Source: Zantedeschia hybrid cultivar (lineage: Eukaryota > Streptophyta > Magnoliopsida > Alismatales > Araceae). From it: a stretch of 64,000 nucleotides of DNA. The DNA lies in NCBI GenBank assembly GCA_030544215.1, contig JARZZO010000001.1, positions 65,029,956-65,093,955 of the forward strand, given 5' to 3'. Both the position numbers and the translations under genes were made by a program. Within the stretch, counting starts at the first letter, position 1, and the number at the start of each line of letters is the position of its first letter. Shown here in pieces: positions 1 through 12,384 of this stretch. A model generated the notes under the pieces. That model was not told where the DNA came from. It made no database searches and worked only from the letters and a program-made list of their open reading frames with translations.

Positions 1-133
1 GTTAAAAGTGGAGGAGACTGTTTACATAGATAGAGATAGAGAGAGAGAGACTCCAGGTACTGCCCTTTTCCATTTGAGGGAACACCTCCCCACCGCCACT
101 TGAAAAGCAGATAAGCCCACCAATCATAAGTAA

Positions 134-709
134 GAGTAATGCTTGCTTAGTGTCAGTGCATCAAATTAGCAAATTGAGTCATCTTACAATGTAAGATGCT
201 ATTAGTCCACATAGTAGGTGGCATATAGATTGGACAGTTTTTTCTATACGTGGCTAGAAAAACATTAAATGCAGTGTAAGATTATGGACATGATAAAATA
301 TATGGGGATGATAAGTATTTCTTGGACATAACGAATACTGCCTACGAATTATATGTTATGGCTGAAAAATATTTGTCATCTCTACATATTTGTGTACATA
401 TATTTGAACATCATAATATTTTGTGGGCATGATAAATACTATTTGTCATGTCTAAAAGTATTTGTCACCCTTACACGTGTGTACAAATTTATGGACATGA
501 TAAACATTTTTCAGACATAACAAATAATATTTATCATGTCTATATGTATTTGTCATACCCAAAATCGTACACCGCATTTAATGTTTGTCTGACCCATCCA
601 TAAAAAAACTATCTAACCATGCGTCATCTACTTATGTGAATCAATGATATCTTACATTTCAAGATGACTCGACTTGCTGCACTGACCTCCAGTGCAGCAA
701 GCATTACTC
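134..709. mobile_element. MULE-type MITE, long foldback (family A, copy 1)
   Basis: The two ends are inverted copies (GAGTAATGCTTGC at the left, its complement at the right) and the arms stay alignable for about 160 bp each. The centre is rich in ATTTGTCATG/CATGACAAAT words in both orientations. Flanking 9-mers CATAAGTAA (125-133) and TATAGGTAA (710-718) match at 7 of 9 positions, which fits the 9-bp target duplication of Mutator-like elements. No coding capacity is seen. A second copy lies at 48215-48828. Confidence 0.7.
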
Positions 710-718
710 TATAGGTAA

Positions 719-1134
719 AACATCCTCGGATGTGCAATAAGATTCTCGGCAACGTGGGACAACCTTATAGGCCAACCATTCCCTCATCCTCGTAGGAGAC
801 CCACAGGGCCTTCGGTAGTGGTGGTGGGAGAGGTGGTACCCGTCCTTTTCCTCTTTGTCCTTGATTTGTAAAGCTTGCAATGAAGTGTGCATTGCCTTAA
901 ATGTCAATGCACAGTTCTCTAGATTTGTCATACAAAAGGGAGAAGAGGGAGGAATCCTACCTTGTGAAGGAATTGGAATAGGGTGCTTCCAAAGAGCTTT
1001 AGATAGCTTGGGGCCCAACCAACCTATGGTTCATCTTGGTGTAGGATTATTCCTTCCTTATCCCCTATCAACTTTTTTAAGAATTTCAAAGGGTGGAGAC
1101 ATGGGTTCCCATTTCAAATGGTAAAGTAACACTA
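719..1134. other. Intergenic, no feature recognised
   Basis: Short open frames on both strands overlap here but none resembles a known protein or has a plausible gene context. I see no RNA gene or clear repeat boundary. Confidence 0.5.
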
Positions 1135-1143
1135 TTTCCTAAC

Positions 1144-1618
1144 AAGTAATGCTTGTTGCACTGCACGCAGTAGTGTAGGATATGCGTCTTGCACTGCGGC
1201 GTGCAGTGCCAGCCGATCCGGAGATTGGACGGCGTGCAATGAGTACGTTTCTATTTTTTTTATTTTCTTGTCAGATTTTTATATTTTTTTAAAATATCTG
1301 ATAAAAAATCTGACAGAACATCCGAAGAGTTACAAGTCGGCCTTGACTCGACTGTGTATTTTGTTAAAAAAATCGTTTGAAGAAACACTTCGGTTTGCGT
1401 GTAAAGGAAAACCTTTTTTTTTTCAAAAATATATATAGTGAGATTGGGGCCGACCTGAGCTTTGCGGATGTACTGTCGGATTTTTGATCGGACCCTCTAA
1501 AAAAATTATAAAAATCCGACAAAAAAATGAAAAAAAATATAAATGTGTTCACTGCATACTGTCTAATCCGCTGGATCGGATGGCATTACACGTGCATGCA
1601 GTGCAGCAAGCATTATTC
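1144..1618. mobile_element. MULE-type MITE with exact 9-bp target duplication
   Basis: The ends read AAGTAATGCTTGTTGCACTG and the complement of GAATAATGCTTGCTGCACTG. The element is flanked by identical 9-mers TTTCCTAAC at 1135-1143 and 1619-1627, the length expected for Mutator-like transposition. The interior holds T-rich blocks and inverted words such as TCTGACA/TGTCAGA but no transposase. It shares its terminal sequence with the elements at 134, 17005, 43457, 47817 and 48215. Confidence 0.8.
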
Positions 1619-1622
1619 TTTC

Positions 1623-1751
1623 CTAACACCACTTTTTGATACGCCTAAATGTCAATCACACATTGGAAGATAAGACCATTAAAGATGCGAGTCCATGACA
1701 CTTTGTTCCTATATGTGATTGCCGCCTAAGTATGTCAAAAAGTGGTGTTAG
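1623..1751. repeat. Short inverted repeat (palindromic MITE remnant)
   Basis: CTAACACCACTTTTTGATA near the left end is mirrored by TATGTCAAAAAGTGGTGTTAG near the right end, and the arms continue inward with partial pairing (AATCACACATT versus ATATGTGATT). No coding content. Confidence 0.5.
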
Positions 1752-3180
1752 GGAAAATATTACTATATCGTCTTTCTTTCATCTTCCCCAAGACCTAGCC
1801 AAGATGATAAAAAGGCTACTTGGTCTCCATACCATTCTTCTTTTTCATCATTTTCCCCCTACTTGTAAGGATACAGATGTAAAGATTACCAAGCCTAATG
1901 ACTACCCTCAAACCTTAGAAAAAGATAACCTTTTTGCTCCTAGATAGGTTAGACCCTCTCATGAGGTTGTCTGCAACCACCTCCATTCGTTCATCCTTTG
2001 GTCTGTGTCTAACATGTGATAGAAATGGATCAGGACCTAGATCGGCAGTCTTCATCTGATCCAAATTAGGATTGGATCAGCCCAATTGACTGATCTAAGG
2101 AAATAAGGCCAATCGATAGATCAGTTTGAATTTTAATTTTTAAAAATTATACAAACCAAAAAAATGGAAACAAAATCATGAAAAATGCATATGACAGTGG
2201 CGTTCAAATGTAGGGTTGAGATCACAGTTCACCTACTAAGATCAGCTTGGATTTGGCCATTCTGAGATGGATCAGCCGATCCTGGCCTATTTCAGTTTTT
2301 TTTTTTTTTTTTTTGGTCAGGATGAGATTGGGTTCTCTCTTAAGCTCAGAGGGGGCAGGGGATTGATCCAATCCAAATTGGTTAAATTCTCATTTAGATG
2401 CGAAAGTTAGCAATGAATTCTTGAGTTTTTGTCTATATTTTATCTTGAAATTTTCCTACCGATCTTTTCAATTTGTATTCCCAAATGCAACCTTTCACTC
2501 CTTGACAAGTGAAAAGGAAGAATATGAGTAGATGTATGGGAAAACATAAACATGCACATTCAAATACCCCATCGATCTAAGTTATCTAACTCAATTAGGG
2601 ACATAAGTGAAAAAAAAAATCAATATTATGAAAAAAATTGTTGATTTTCCCTTCATCTGAACATATTATATTATTTAGAGATGGCTCTAGGTTGTGTTTA
2701 GGACACATTGAAAAAAGGAACCTAGAAGACAATCTAAGAATAAGTATGTGAATGAAGGCCTAAAATTCTATATCATAAATTTGGCACCCAAATGGAAGTT
2801 TGAATCTAATCGTCATGCTTTTTCACCGCTTATAGTGTCTTGGTTCATGGATGATATAATGCATATAGGGGCCATCTTCCATCTTAATTCAAGGTTCACT
2901 CATAATTTAAACTTTTGTTGATAGTGAGAGAATCAATATATTTTCTATATCCTTTTTTTTCTATTTTGCATTCTCAAATAAGCCCCTACTACACTATATG
3001 ATTCATACGGAAATCAATATACTATAATAAGTATAAAAGAGTATAATAAGTAGAACCAAAATCCTATTTGAATACAAAATTTGTCATCCGTATTTTTAGG
3101 CTTTTATCTATACTCTATCCTACGTTATTTCATGGATTGTTTAAAGTTTACATCTCAAATATTACATAAGAAAAATTAAT
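1752..3180. other. AT-rich intergenic stretch
   Basis: No gene recognised. Around 2030-2390 there is a cluster of GATCAG/CTGATC/ATTGGATC words in both orientations plus a long T run (about 2297-2315), which may be a decayed MITE without clear ends. Confidence 0.4.
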
Positions 3181-3184
3181 TTTC

Positions 3185-3690
3185 TTAGTGGTTTTTGCAA
3201 ATAATCCCCTATAAGATGTCATATTTGTAGATAACTCCTTATATGATCCATATTTACATATAACCTTTTTAATTATATCATATTTGCATATAACCTCCTT
3301 AATTATAGTGGTATTTGCATACAACCCCCTTATTGCATACAACCCCCTTATTATGTGAGTTTATTTTGAATTTCACGTGAATTAAAATATTGTTTCCGTA
3401 CATAGAATATGTGAAGCTAATTAAATGAAAATGCTAAAAATATCCTCAATTAAAATAAAAACACTTTACAAGAAAAAGCACATAACCATCTACCCGTATG
3501 CTTGCTGTATATATTCAACATCAAAAAATTTATTCTTGCTTTTATGTAATAAAAGTATTTTAACCCTGATAAAATTCAAGACAAACTACATACTTAAGGG
3601 GGTTATATGGAAATATAAATCATGCAGAGAGTTATCTACAAATATCAAATGTTGTAGGAGGTTATTTGCAAAAACCTCTTTTTCTTATCA
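3185..3690. repeat. Inverted repeat with internal short tandem repeats
   Basis: The left arm (about 3189-3268) contains TTTTTGCAAATAA and ATATTTGTAGATAACTC. The right arm (about 3597-3682) contains the complements GTTATTTGCAAAAA and GAGTTATCTACAAATAT. The left arm is itself built of repeats of CATATTTGCATATAACC and a duplicated TTGCATACAACCCCC. Probably a non-autonomous DNA transposon; no clean target duplication was found. Confidence 0.5.
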
Positions 3691-3792
3691 TTTAGCATTT
3701 TAGTAACCAATTTTGTTGTGATAAATGTTACAATGGATCCAATCATTTGTCCTTGCATTGTAATAAAAGGAAACATGTGCAATATGGAAGAG

Positions 3793-4413
3793 TAGGACTG
3801 CAACTTACGGGTGGGTCAACCCGAACCCAGACGGGTCAAGCCAATGGTTGGGTCAAGTTGAATCACCCTAAGTTAAGATTAGGTTGGATTATGGTTGTAA
3901 GTTCTTTCAACCCGATATTAGATGGTCGGATTAGGTTGAGGGTAACTAATCCAACCTAACCCAAACCCAACATTAATATCTAAAAGTAAGTACTTAGATT
4001 ATTAGAATGTGTTTTATTTAATTTATATCTTTGATCAAAAATTTAACTTATACATAACCAAAGATGTTCTAAAGTACCGACCCTGTAATTACTTGCACCT
4101 TATTTTTTTAGTTACTTTGTTAAGATAGATAGATAAATCTATTCATTTCATTCTACATGAAATTTTTGGTAATAAGAAAGAAAAGTTAAAAATATTGACT
4201 ATTAACAATATAACCTAACTCAATCCAACTAATCAGATAAAGGTTTAGTTACATGGGTTGCATTAGGTTGGGACATTATTAGATATGTTGAGTTAGATTT
4301 GAGAAAGTTGGATTGAGACTTAAGTTGGATTGAGTTAGGGTTGAGAAACTCTTAACATAAGTTAGATTATAGTTGACCCTAACTCGACCTAGCCCAACTC
4401 GATTACAGCCCTA
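3793..4413. mobile_element. hAT-like MITE (TAGGRCTG... termini)
   Basis: The termini TAGGACTGCAAC and the complement of TAGGGCTGTAATCGAGTTGG resemble the TAGGGCTG-type ends common in plant hAT MITEs. The interior is full of AACCCAACCC/GGGTTGGGT-like words. The 6-mer GAAGAG abuts both ends, so an 8-bp duplication is only partly preserved. Confidence 0.5.
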
Positions 4414-5404
4414 GAAGAGACAACTTAGAAACTATGCCTATACTTCCTACCACCCCTTATGGCAATTGAGGGCCTTCCAATCTTCTCCACAGGGCTCTCC
4501 CACTCTTCATCTTAAAGTTGAAACCTCCATGGTCAAGTGCAAAGTCCCGGGTTACATATTTATGTATATATGTCCCTTATTAGAACTTAAATGAACCATC
4601 TCTGTCCTCTAAAACTCTTAAAATATTTTTGAATACGTTTCAGGGTCAAAAAACAATTAGCCATCTTCACTACTGAGTTTACTCTCTTACAATAGTATTT
4701 TGGGCATCTTAATGCCCGCCATCAACATAATTTTTCATTTTTATAGCAATTTAAGATTTAATATACTCTCAACATCATGCCGAGAACGGTATAGCATGCC
4801 ATTCTTCCTCCTCCACGGTCTGATCTTTAGATCGGATAATGGAAAGCAGTGAAGTTAAATTTCACTACTCATACTCGAACGCACCAAATTCTAAGGAATA
4901 TAGATCTTCTACGTTCAGATTTGGATAGAACTCAGTTAGTAAATAGAGGGTAAGGTTTCAAGAAATCTCTTCATATGGTGCTTTTCTCATTTCCGATGAA
5001 GAGTTTTTATGAAAGATTCCCTCCTTTCCTCTGTACTGACTGAATTCAGTCTAAACTCATATTGAGAGGAACCGCACTCAACTCCAAGAGTACCAAACTT
5101 TAAGTTCGGCACTCTCTTATTCTTTGCTATCTAATTATTAAATTAGATAACGAGTTGTACGTCACATTGATCTCAATATAGCATGCTAGAAGTGACACCC
5201 ATATTTCAATAGTGTTTTGAGATGCAATGACTCACAAAAATGTTGAAAGAGTTTGGCAGTCATCTCAATTCATTTCCCCCACAGTGGAGGAGTGAGCTAA
5301 TGAAGCTAAAAACGTACTAGCCGCCATGCCCCCCTCATTTTGAGAAGACCCCATTATGTTGGCAATCATCTCATCTTGAAAGGGACCCTTTACTGCCTTT
5401 CATT
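4414..5404. other. Intergenic, no feature recognised
   Basis: Plain AT-rich sequence with scattered stops in all frames. No repeat ends, RNA gene or promoter-like block is evident. Confidence 0.4.
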
Positions 5405-5640
5405 TTAAACAATGATAAAATGGTGTTTTTTCTATGTTTGGTGTATTGTAAATCATTTTATGGTATTTTTTCATTCGTTTGATATGTCGTAAATATTCGT
5501 ACAACTCACAATCACCTTAAATAAAAACAGATGATTTTAAAATCACAGATCTTATTTTTGCTGGCTTTAAACCAGTGAGTTCAAAACTGAGATTTTACGA
5601 TATTTTACGAGGCACCAAATGACACCTTAATTAGAAATCA
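5405..5640. repeat. MITE-like repeat (copy 1 of a pair)
   Basis: TTTGGTGTATTGTAAATCATTTT at the left is mirrored by ATTTTACGAGGCACCAAATG at the right. The interior phrase TTTTTGCTGGCTTTAAACC recurs in variant form at 7845-7870, so this and 7607-7910 belong to one family. Confidence 0.45.
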
Positions 5641-7606
5641 AAACAACACGAAGCTCTCTCCCTTTGCACATGGAAAAGCTACAGAAGACTCCTTGTAGGG
5701 GGTGACAAAATGGGTATCATTCTGTAACCAATTGGGAATTTGGGTTTATCTAAAAAACCTGATAAGTTACATGCAACTGATTCTGTAAATTAGGATGTTT
5801 TCTATTGTATTTGATCTTTTTCTGTATTATTAGCAAGAGTTAATTTTATCTACTACCAAATTTTCTGCATTATACATGATCTTAGTCTTTTTTTTTGGGG
5901 GTCAAGTAGCTCACGTGGCCAGGCCAAGTTATGTATTAGTCCTCCTAATGGGGAGAGTTCAAATCTAGACAATGTTAGTATTCACTCTAATTTTTTTTAA
6001 AAAAATAAAATTATATACTGAACTTGGCAATTCCATCTATATTAGCAACTATTCTAGTCATAGAAACCCCATCATGAGGAGAAATTTCTCTCCAAGGGTC
6101 CATCTTTTGTGGGGAGTCATGAAACTATGAGTTAATTCTCACACTCTTATATTTCGCGAGAGATAAGAATTAAACTTATGACTTTTTCTAAAAAAAGAGG
6201 TCCTAGGTACTGCTGAATCATAGGCTCATTAACAGACATAATCTAAGTCTGCTCCCATCCAAATGTGTTCACCATAATTATTTTTTATTGCGAGAAATTC
6301 GGACCAAAAATTCCCACCCTCTCACCACTCAGAGAGTGGGTTTTCAACATATCCTTCACTTCATATTGGACATGCCTATGCAACAGCATAGTTGGCAGAA
6401 TTAACTTGCATCATCTATAGGTCAAGAGCTTTGGTGGGCTTACCATGGAATCCTAGGTTTCCTCTTGGGTGCAGATGCATGCACGCATAGGAAAATAGTA
6501 CCCTACCCATTTGTGGGGGAGTGAAGGTGAGAAGTGAAGTGGAGCTTGATGTGTGGGCAACACAAACTAGTGAATAAAAGCACCCCTCCTATGTGGGTGG
6601 GGGAGGAACTAAAAGTAAGAAGCTTCACCACCACATAGAACTTGAGGGGGAAAAAAGGCATGATAAGAGAGGTCTAAGCCACCAGAAACAAGAGCTGGGG
6701 TAAGGCTTCCATGTGGTTAATTTCTAAAGTTCCCTTTGGCTTAGGTGCCTAGAGACCCTCCAAGAGGACCTTTACTTTTGTTTCCCTTTCCTTTAGTAAT
6801 CTCAAAATCAGCAAGACCCTGTGCCCACATGTGGAGGAGAAGAGCACCAAAGGGCTTGGGATCAAAATATATCAAACTAAAAGGAAGAAGCTATCTCATC
6901 TGATGAAACATTTGGGGTGGATGGTCATCTGAAGCATTCCCTGAAAAGACCACACTTTTGCTTTCATGGCTTCCTTTACTTTTCTCTCCCTTATCTGAAA
7001 CCCTGGATGTGCATTTTCAACTGCCCAGTGGTGGGGGACAGTTTCTTCTTTAGATTGATGTGCATAGACCAAGATGAAGAGGAAATCAAGGTGTTTGCCT
7101 GCACATGGAAGGATGAATCAAGGGACTAATAAAGTGGTGCATCAATTTAATCTTTGGTTAACTTCAAATTTTAAAACTAATAAATGTAATTTTCCAAACT
7201 AAGGATTCTTTTTCCTTTCTGTTTACAGTTACCCAAACATCCAATTCAAGAATTAGTTAGAAGAATGGAGAAACCCATGGTAATATAAGACGCAAGTGCT
7301 TCCATACCCAACAGATGTGGAATCATCTAAGCTATCACCCCCTCATGTTCATGCCAGTTTACAAATTATTTTAACAAAAAAAAAGTGATTGACTTAGTAC
7401 GTGAGACAAAAGGGTTGAAATGGAATCAAGAAAATAGAAGAATGTATGATATTTATGTGGGACAAAAGATAAGCAGGGTGGAATTGGAAACAAAAAAGGG
7501 CATGAGATCATGTTGAACATGATTCTATGTTCATAACATTTACATTAATCATGCATTAGAGAGTGCAAGAAGCAAGGGTAAGTATATATGAGGACTCATG
7601 GTAAAG
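5641..7606. other. Intergenic with two possible SINE fragments
   Basis: Around 5905-6006 a segment has a polymerase-III A-box-like TAGCTCACGTGG and, about 50 nt later, a B-box-like GAGTTCAAATCTAG, then a T/A-rich tail: a possible tRNA-derived SINE. Around 6110-6235 the complement strand reads AAGTCATAAGTTTAATTCT in a similar context, a possible second, opposite SINE fragment. A 70-codon open frame at 6917-7129 has no recognisable homology and I do not call it a gene. Confidence 0.3.
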
Positions 7607-7910
7607 AATCATTTGGTATGTCTTAAAATACTGTAAAATATCGTAGATAACTATAAAATGATATTTTTCTTATATTTAGAGTATTGTAAATTATTTTATG
7701 TTATTCTTTTATATGTTCAAAATGTTGTAAATTATCATATTTCAAAACCACTTGACCCCTAAAATCCTCCTTTTAATTGATTTCGGTTTTCAATCTAAAA
7801 CCACCATAAACCAAAACTAGTTACTTAAAATCAAGGATTTTCTTTTTGCTAGTCTTAAAGCCGGTAGTTTCCAAAGTTAAATTTTACAACACTCCATACA
7901 AGCCTTAAAC
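7607..7910. repeat. MITE-like repeat (copy 2 of a pair)
   Basis: Starts with CATTTGGTATGTCTTAAAAT and ends with TTTTACAACACTCCATACAA. It shares with 5405-5640 a block beginning TTTTTGCT, the repeated ATTGTAAAT words and the approximate arm layout. Confidence 0.4.
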
Positions 7911-7999
7911 TGCCCCCTAATGTAACCATGATAGTTACTTTAAAAAAATCTTAATGGTGATAAGATCAAGTGTCGTCCATTTCGTGCTAGTTGCTGTCT

Positions 8000-8113
8000 G
8001 ATTGGAAATTACATATCATAAAATATTATAAAATACCAATCGTCTTTACAAAAGACATAAAATGTAGCATTTAACAGTATCTTACAATATTTTATGTCAA
8101 ACCAAATGAGACC
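8000..8113. repeat. Small palindromic MITE
   Basis: ATAAAATATTATAAAATACC on the left pairs with the complement of ACAATATTTTATGTCAAACC on the right, with GACATAAAATG in the middle. A similar sequence with the same GGTCATTTRGTTTGAC end is found at 52880-52985. Confidence 0.4.
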
Positions 8114-8305
8114 TAGTCAAAAAGACTTCTTGCTGCACCAATAAACTTCATCCACAGCTATGTGAGTATTAGATCTGTGAATGGTATCTGTTAACGTGAA
8201 AATCAATTCAATTGTTAATATCATAGTTTGTCTTCACTCACACAGGGAAATACTAAATTGACCAGTAATATACAATTTGTAAAGAGATTTTTACTCTTTA
8301 ACTCT

Positions 8306-8506
8306 TATAATCTTTTGATATTACAAATAAGTCTTTCTAATCTACCGTAAACTAGTGAAAGATTTCAAAAACTTACAAGTAAGCTCCTGAGAACATTATA
8401 AATGAGTCTTAAAAGAGCATATTCGTATGAAAGCTGTGATTGTGAGGACTTATGTGTAAATAGTTAGGTTATGAGAATTTATTTATAATATTAAAAATTT
8501 ATAAAA
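8306..8506. repeat. Stem-loop MITE (pair with 15108-15310)
   Basis: The left arm TTGATATTACAAATAAGTC is mirrored by ATTTATTTATAATATTAAA at the right; the inner arms include AATCTACCGT and the complement-like TAGTTAGGTT. The same arrangement, with TCCTCACAATCTAACGTGA in the left arm, occurs at 15108-15310. Confidence 0.5.
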
Positions 8507-8927
8507 ATTAAAAATTAAAAATCCCTATTTTAAATGATCTATACCTATTTCAGATAAAAAACCGATACCGGTAATCACTCCTAATAACGGATAATCCACC
8601 TTATATATATTTAAACTAAAATAATATTAGATATGAACACTTATAACAAATGTCATATTTTGCCTGGCATAAGCCGTTAGACCAAAATTTCATGACCAAT
8701 ATGAAGAATAGAATGATAAACTACAAAATCTCATGGCCAAAATGAAGAATAGAATGATAAATTACATAGTATCGGATCCCACATTATTTCTTTGTGATAA
8801 TACGTAATGGCGTCAAATACGTGCATCTTTATTGGTATCAAACAGGTTACGATGGGTTTTGCTTATCGGATCCACCCATAGATATAATTTAGTGAACCTG
8901 ATTTATTTATTTACATCCTTAATGATT

Positions 8928-9148
8928 GGAGGAATATTTTTATACTACACTGTTTACCTCTTTTTTTTACCACACTCAAGGAGAGCCCTTTGATCACTTA
9001 AACAAAGAGTCTCCATTATTAAATGTGGTAGTCCCAACAAGAAAAGTGTACAAGAAATAATTTTAATAAGAGTCACTCGATCAAGTGATCAAACGGCTCC
9101 CGATGAGTGTAGTAAGGCAAAAAGTACATGATATAATAGCATTCCTCC
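8928..9148. mobile_element. Small MITE with 7-bp target duplication
   Basis: Ends GGAGGAAT/ATTCCTCC extend into longer imperfect terminal inverted repeats (ACTACACT... against AGTGTAGT...). AATGATT flanks both ends (8921-8927 and 9149-9155). Inside are complementary GATCAAGTGATCAAA-like blocks. A related copy without clean ends follows at about 9198-9425, and degenerate relatives occur at about 15740-15870 and 57170-57370. Confidence 0.6.
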
Positions 9149-9425
9149 AATGATTTAAGTTCGTGTACTCTCTCCAACAAAAGGAGATGTATGAAACCTA
9201 TTAAACACCGAGGAATAGTATACATTTTACCATTCTTTTTATCACATACATCAAGAGTTGTTTAATCACCTTGATCAAGTGACTCCCATTAAAGTTATTC
9301 TTGAACAAATCTTTCTTGAAACTATTACATTTAATGAGGATTCTCAGATCAAGTGACCAAATGTTCCTGTGAATGTGGCAAAAGGATGATAAAAAATGTG
9401 ATATAACAGTCCAAAGTTCAGACTT

Positions 9426-11920
9426 ACTATCATTCATAACTTGGTCATTCAGATATAAGGTCTTGGCACTTCCAAACTACCTAGTCATATGAAATCACAC
9501 CACCCCATAGGCTCTCCAATTGATACCCTTAATTCAAAATGATGGGTTCAGAGTAGCTAGCTGACATAATTGCATGACTGACTCAGTCCTTAGTTATACT
9601 AGGTTATATGATTGACCTAGATTGAGTGGTACTTAGCTTACATTCAAGTCTTCAACTTAAACACTTTTTGTCTCATGCAAATCAATTATAGAGCTTGGTA
9701 ATAGAACTAGTGTTCGGTTCCCCTATCCCATCCTTGAGGTCATTTCCAAGGTGAAAGCTCTGACAAGTATGTCTTTAATTGTGTTGTTAATGCTGCCCAA
9801 GTTACAGCTACTGAATACCCCTTTTGGAGTCTGATTGGTGACCAATAAGCAGACCCCACTTGCACTTGTGGGAACTTAACCAAGGGAGTCTTAACAGTGT
9901 AACAATCCAAGCCACCAGATTAATAGACCTCTCATTTAATTAGACCTATGCCTGGAGAGGTAGGACAACCCCACAGACAACAACCACCAAAATTGACAAT
10001 AGCAGTGTTTCTTTTGGAGTGTGTTGGGCCTGTTGGCATGAGGATCTACCACAACTCTGTCCTGGCTCCACAACAACAACTACTGTTGTGTGGTAGTCAA
10101 GGTGCTCATGCAGGTGAGATTTAAAACATCATCTAAAACATTACATGGTCAAAAATGATTTATTTCCAATCCTTACAATAAAAGATATGTTATATTTAAT
10201 GAATTTTGTGTTAATTAAGAAAATTATTTTTTGGTTTAGATGACAAAATAAGTGGTCAAATAAAAATTGAGATATTAAATTAGGTGATCAGTCAAGATTT
10301 TAATTGGTTAGATGAGTTGAAAAATATGCACACAAACAACATAAACATCAACTCGGTTCGCCTGCCATCTTGTTTGGGCCCAGTGAGACCAAACCTAATC
10401 ACATCTAAAAAAAAACACAAATTTTTTGTTGCCCCTAGTTTTTTGTTGCCCCTAGTTGTGTGGGTGCACAAGAGATGAAATTTACTGTCAACCATCATTA
10501 TTTTTACAAGAAGATCTACACTAGTTGTGACCATTCCAAAAGAGCAGTGCTATAGTATCCCCAAAGGTGCAACTAGCTAATGGGAGCAAAACCTTTTGAG
10601 CCATGATTAAAAAGACTATCCCAATCAAAAGACTGTGAGAACCTTTAATACCAAGATAAAATGTGTAATTTCATAGTACTTCTTTTACCAATGAGATTTG
10701 GACATTGGCACTTGAACATCCAAACAGACAACAAATCTGACACAAGCAGAAAATGAAAAAAAATAATATCACATTTAAAGTTTAGATATTGGATCCTGTT
10801 GCAACAGAGGGACAATAGTTCTATCATTTTACATTGTGTGATCCTAACTATGTTTCATGAGAACTTGCTAGTTTTGGTTGCATTAGTGTTAGTGCCCCAT
10901 GTACAAAGCCAGCAAGGTAAAGGAAATAAGAAAAGAGTGAGGGTTGAGGGGCCATAAATCTGAGGGAAAAAGACATAATTTTGGGAAAGGGGTCAAGAGA
11001 AGTTGAGAAGGGAGGAAGAGAAGGACCAGATGTCTTAATTATCTAGAGGGGAGGGTGCCCCCTTCCTGCCCACCAGCTGGAAAATTGGACGGTTGTGGAA
11101 GCTCAGATCTCCACCCCACATGCCTCATCATCACCCCCCCCCCCTCCCCACAAAAGTAAAACTTCAGTGTTCACATAGGCGATTCCAAAAGCCTCATGCC
11201 ATTGAGCAGCAGCAGTACCCAAGCTTCTTTTCATATGTTTTCTCATAGGAAACCATCAAATTATGTGGTTGTCCCCTCCAAACTCCAGCATTTCTGTGTA
11301 CACTCTCTGCAAATGTCCGTCCTTGATATGTTCAGCAAGTGCTACAGTGCGAATCAGGCACTCCGTGCGCGTCGCGTGCACTCATGCCCGTCCGATCAAA
11401 ATCGGACGATGCGGTGTACTGAGCGCTATGTAAGAGACTCTTACACGTAAGACTCTTAATACATAAGAGTTTATAAAATAAGAATTTTTTTTTTACGCAC
11501 AGCGCGCCATCTGCATGGAGGCCTTAGTTAGCATATTTGCACTCATCGTAATTTTTACCATAATTTTTGTCACATTCATTCAAATATAAGAGTTATGTGT
11601 GTATTAGTACATTGAATAACAATTTTTTTAATCAAGCACTTCTTGGAGGTGAGAGAAAGCATAGTAAAAAAATGTAAAATATGACATTAATTCTACTAAC
11701 TCTTTCTCCTCTATCATTAATGATAAAACAATATACATACAAGTTAAATAGCATCCATCCATTCAAGATCAATCTTGAGGTTCCCCATGCTCAGCATACA
11801 TTCCTCATCTGACCTTTTGGACAAGGATGCATGAAGAGGTTGACATTTATGAGTACAACATTAGCAAGGTTCTAAGACCAATTCTATAATTTCCAAGGGA
11901 CACCAAAATAACAACAATTT
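9426..11920. other. Intergenic region upstream of the bZIP gene
   Basis: No gene recognised. Contents noted: an 18-bp direct duplication of TTTTTTGTTGCCCCTAG at about 10425-10458, and a C run at about 11137-11147. A GC-rich patch at 11340-11520 holds CGTCCGATCAAAATCGGACG (a perfect short palindrome) and may be a decayed MITE. The last kilobase may include distal promoter of the bZIP gene, but no specific element can be assigned. Confidence 0.35.
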
Positions 11921-11946
11921 TAGTTGCAGGCCTTCCCTTTTCCCCC

Positions 11947-11954
11947 CTATATAT
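11947..11954 (+). promoter_or_regulatory. Probable TATA box of the bZIP gene
   Basis: CTATATAT follows a C/T-rich run and precedes a long pyrimidine-rich leader typical of plant 5' UTRs. Transcription would start near 11975-11985, giving a leader of about 670 nt before the main start codon. Inferred from position and composition only. Confidence 0.5.
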
Positions 11955-12310
11955 CTTACACCTGGCTCCCTCCAGAAGCCTCTTTCTTCCCCTTCTCTTC
12001 TTTCTCAGCCCCCCACCACAAGCAGTTCTTGGTGCCTTTCCCCCACTTCACCTCCCCCTCCATCCTCCACCACCTCTACGTCTTCCCTGGTTCTTCCTCC
12101 CCTTCTTCTCCGGCGAGGTTTGGAGTTCTGGAGGAGCAGGAACTCTGTTCTGATCGCTTCTTCATCTGGGTAGTCCATTTCCTGCACAAAGATCCCATCT
12201 TGAGCAGTTCTTCTCCTCCTGCTGTTGCTGTTTCTTCCTTTCTACTGTCCTCAAAAACCTACCATAGTTTTGATCTCTCCACCTCTTTCTTGGCCCTCCA
12301 CCCTGCACGT

Positions 12311-12361
12311 ATGCATCGGCGGGCCTCCCTTGGTGACCCAGGCCCATATCTCCCTTCGTGA
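12311..12361 (+). CDS. Upstream ORF 1 in the bZIP leader (16 codons)
   Basis: From the inferred transcription start this is the first ATG. It encodes MHRRASLGDPGPYLPS and stops at 12359-12361. It lies in a different frame from the sucrose-control uORF. It overlaps the region that encodes the N-terminus of that peptide in relatives, but ends before the ATG at 12385, so ribosomes could in principle reinitiate there. No conserved peptide is recognised; its role may be only to modulate scanning. Confidence 0.45.
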   Translation: MHRRASLGDPGPYLPS

Positions 12362-12384
12362 GTGAGCTCCTCCTCTCCGGGTTT

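Noticed and set aside
6917..7129. 70-codon ORF with a mixed composition
   Set aside because: No homology, no splice or promoter context and no repeat support; could be chance.
11924..12361. 145-codon open frame upstream of the bZIP gene
   Set aside because: It has no ATG at its start (TTG), straddles the inferred TATA box and is low-complexity Ser/Pro/Phe from a pyrimidine-rich leader. Only the short ATG-initiated tail (12311-12361) is kept as a uORF.
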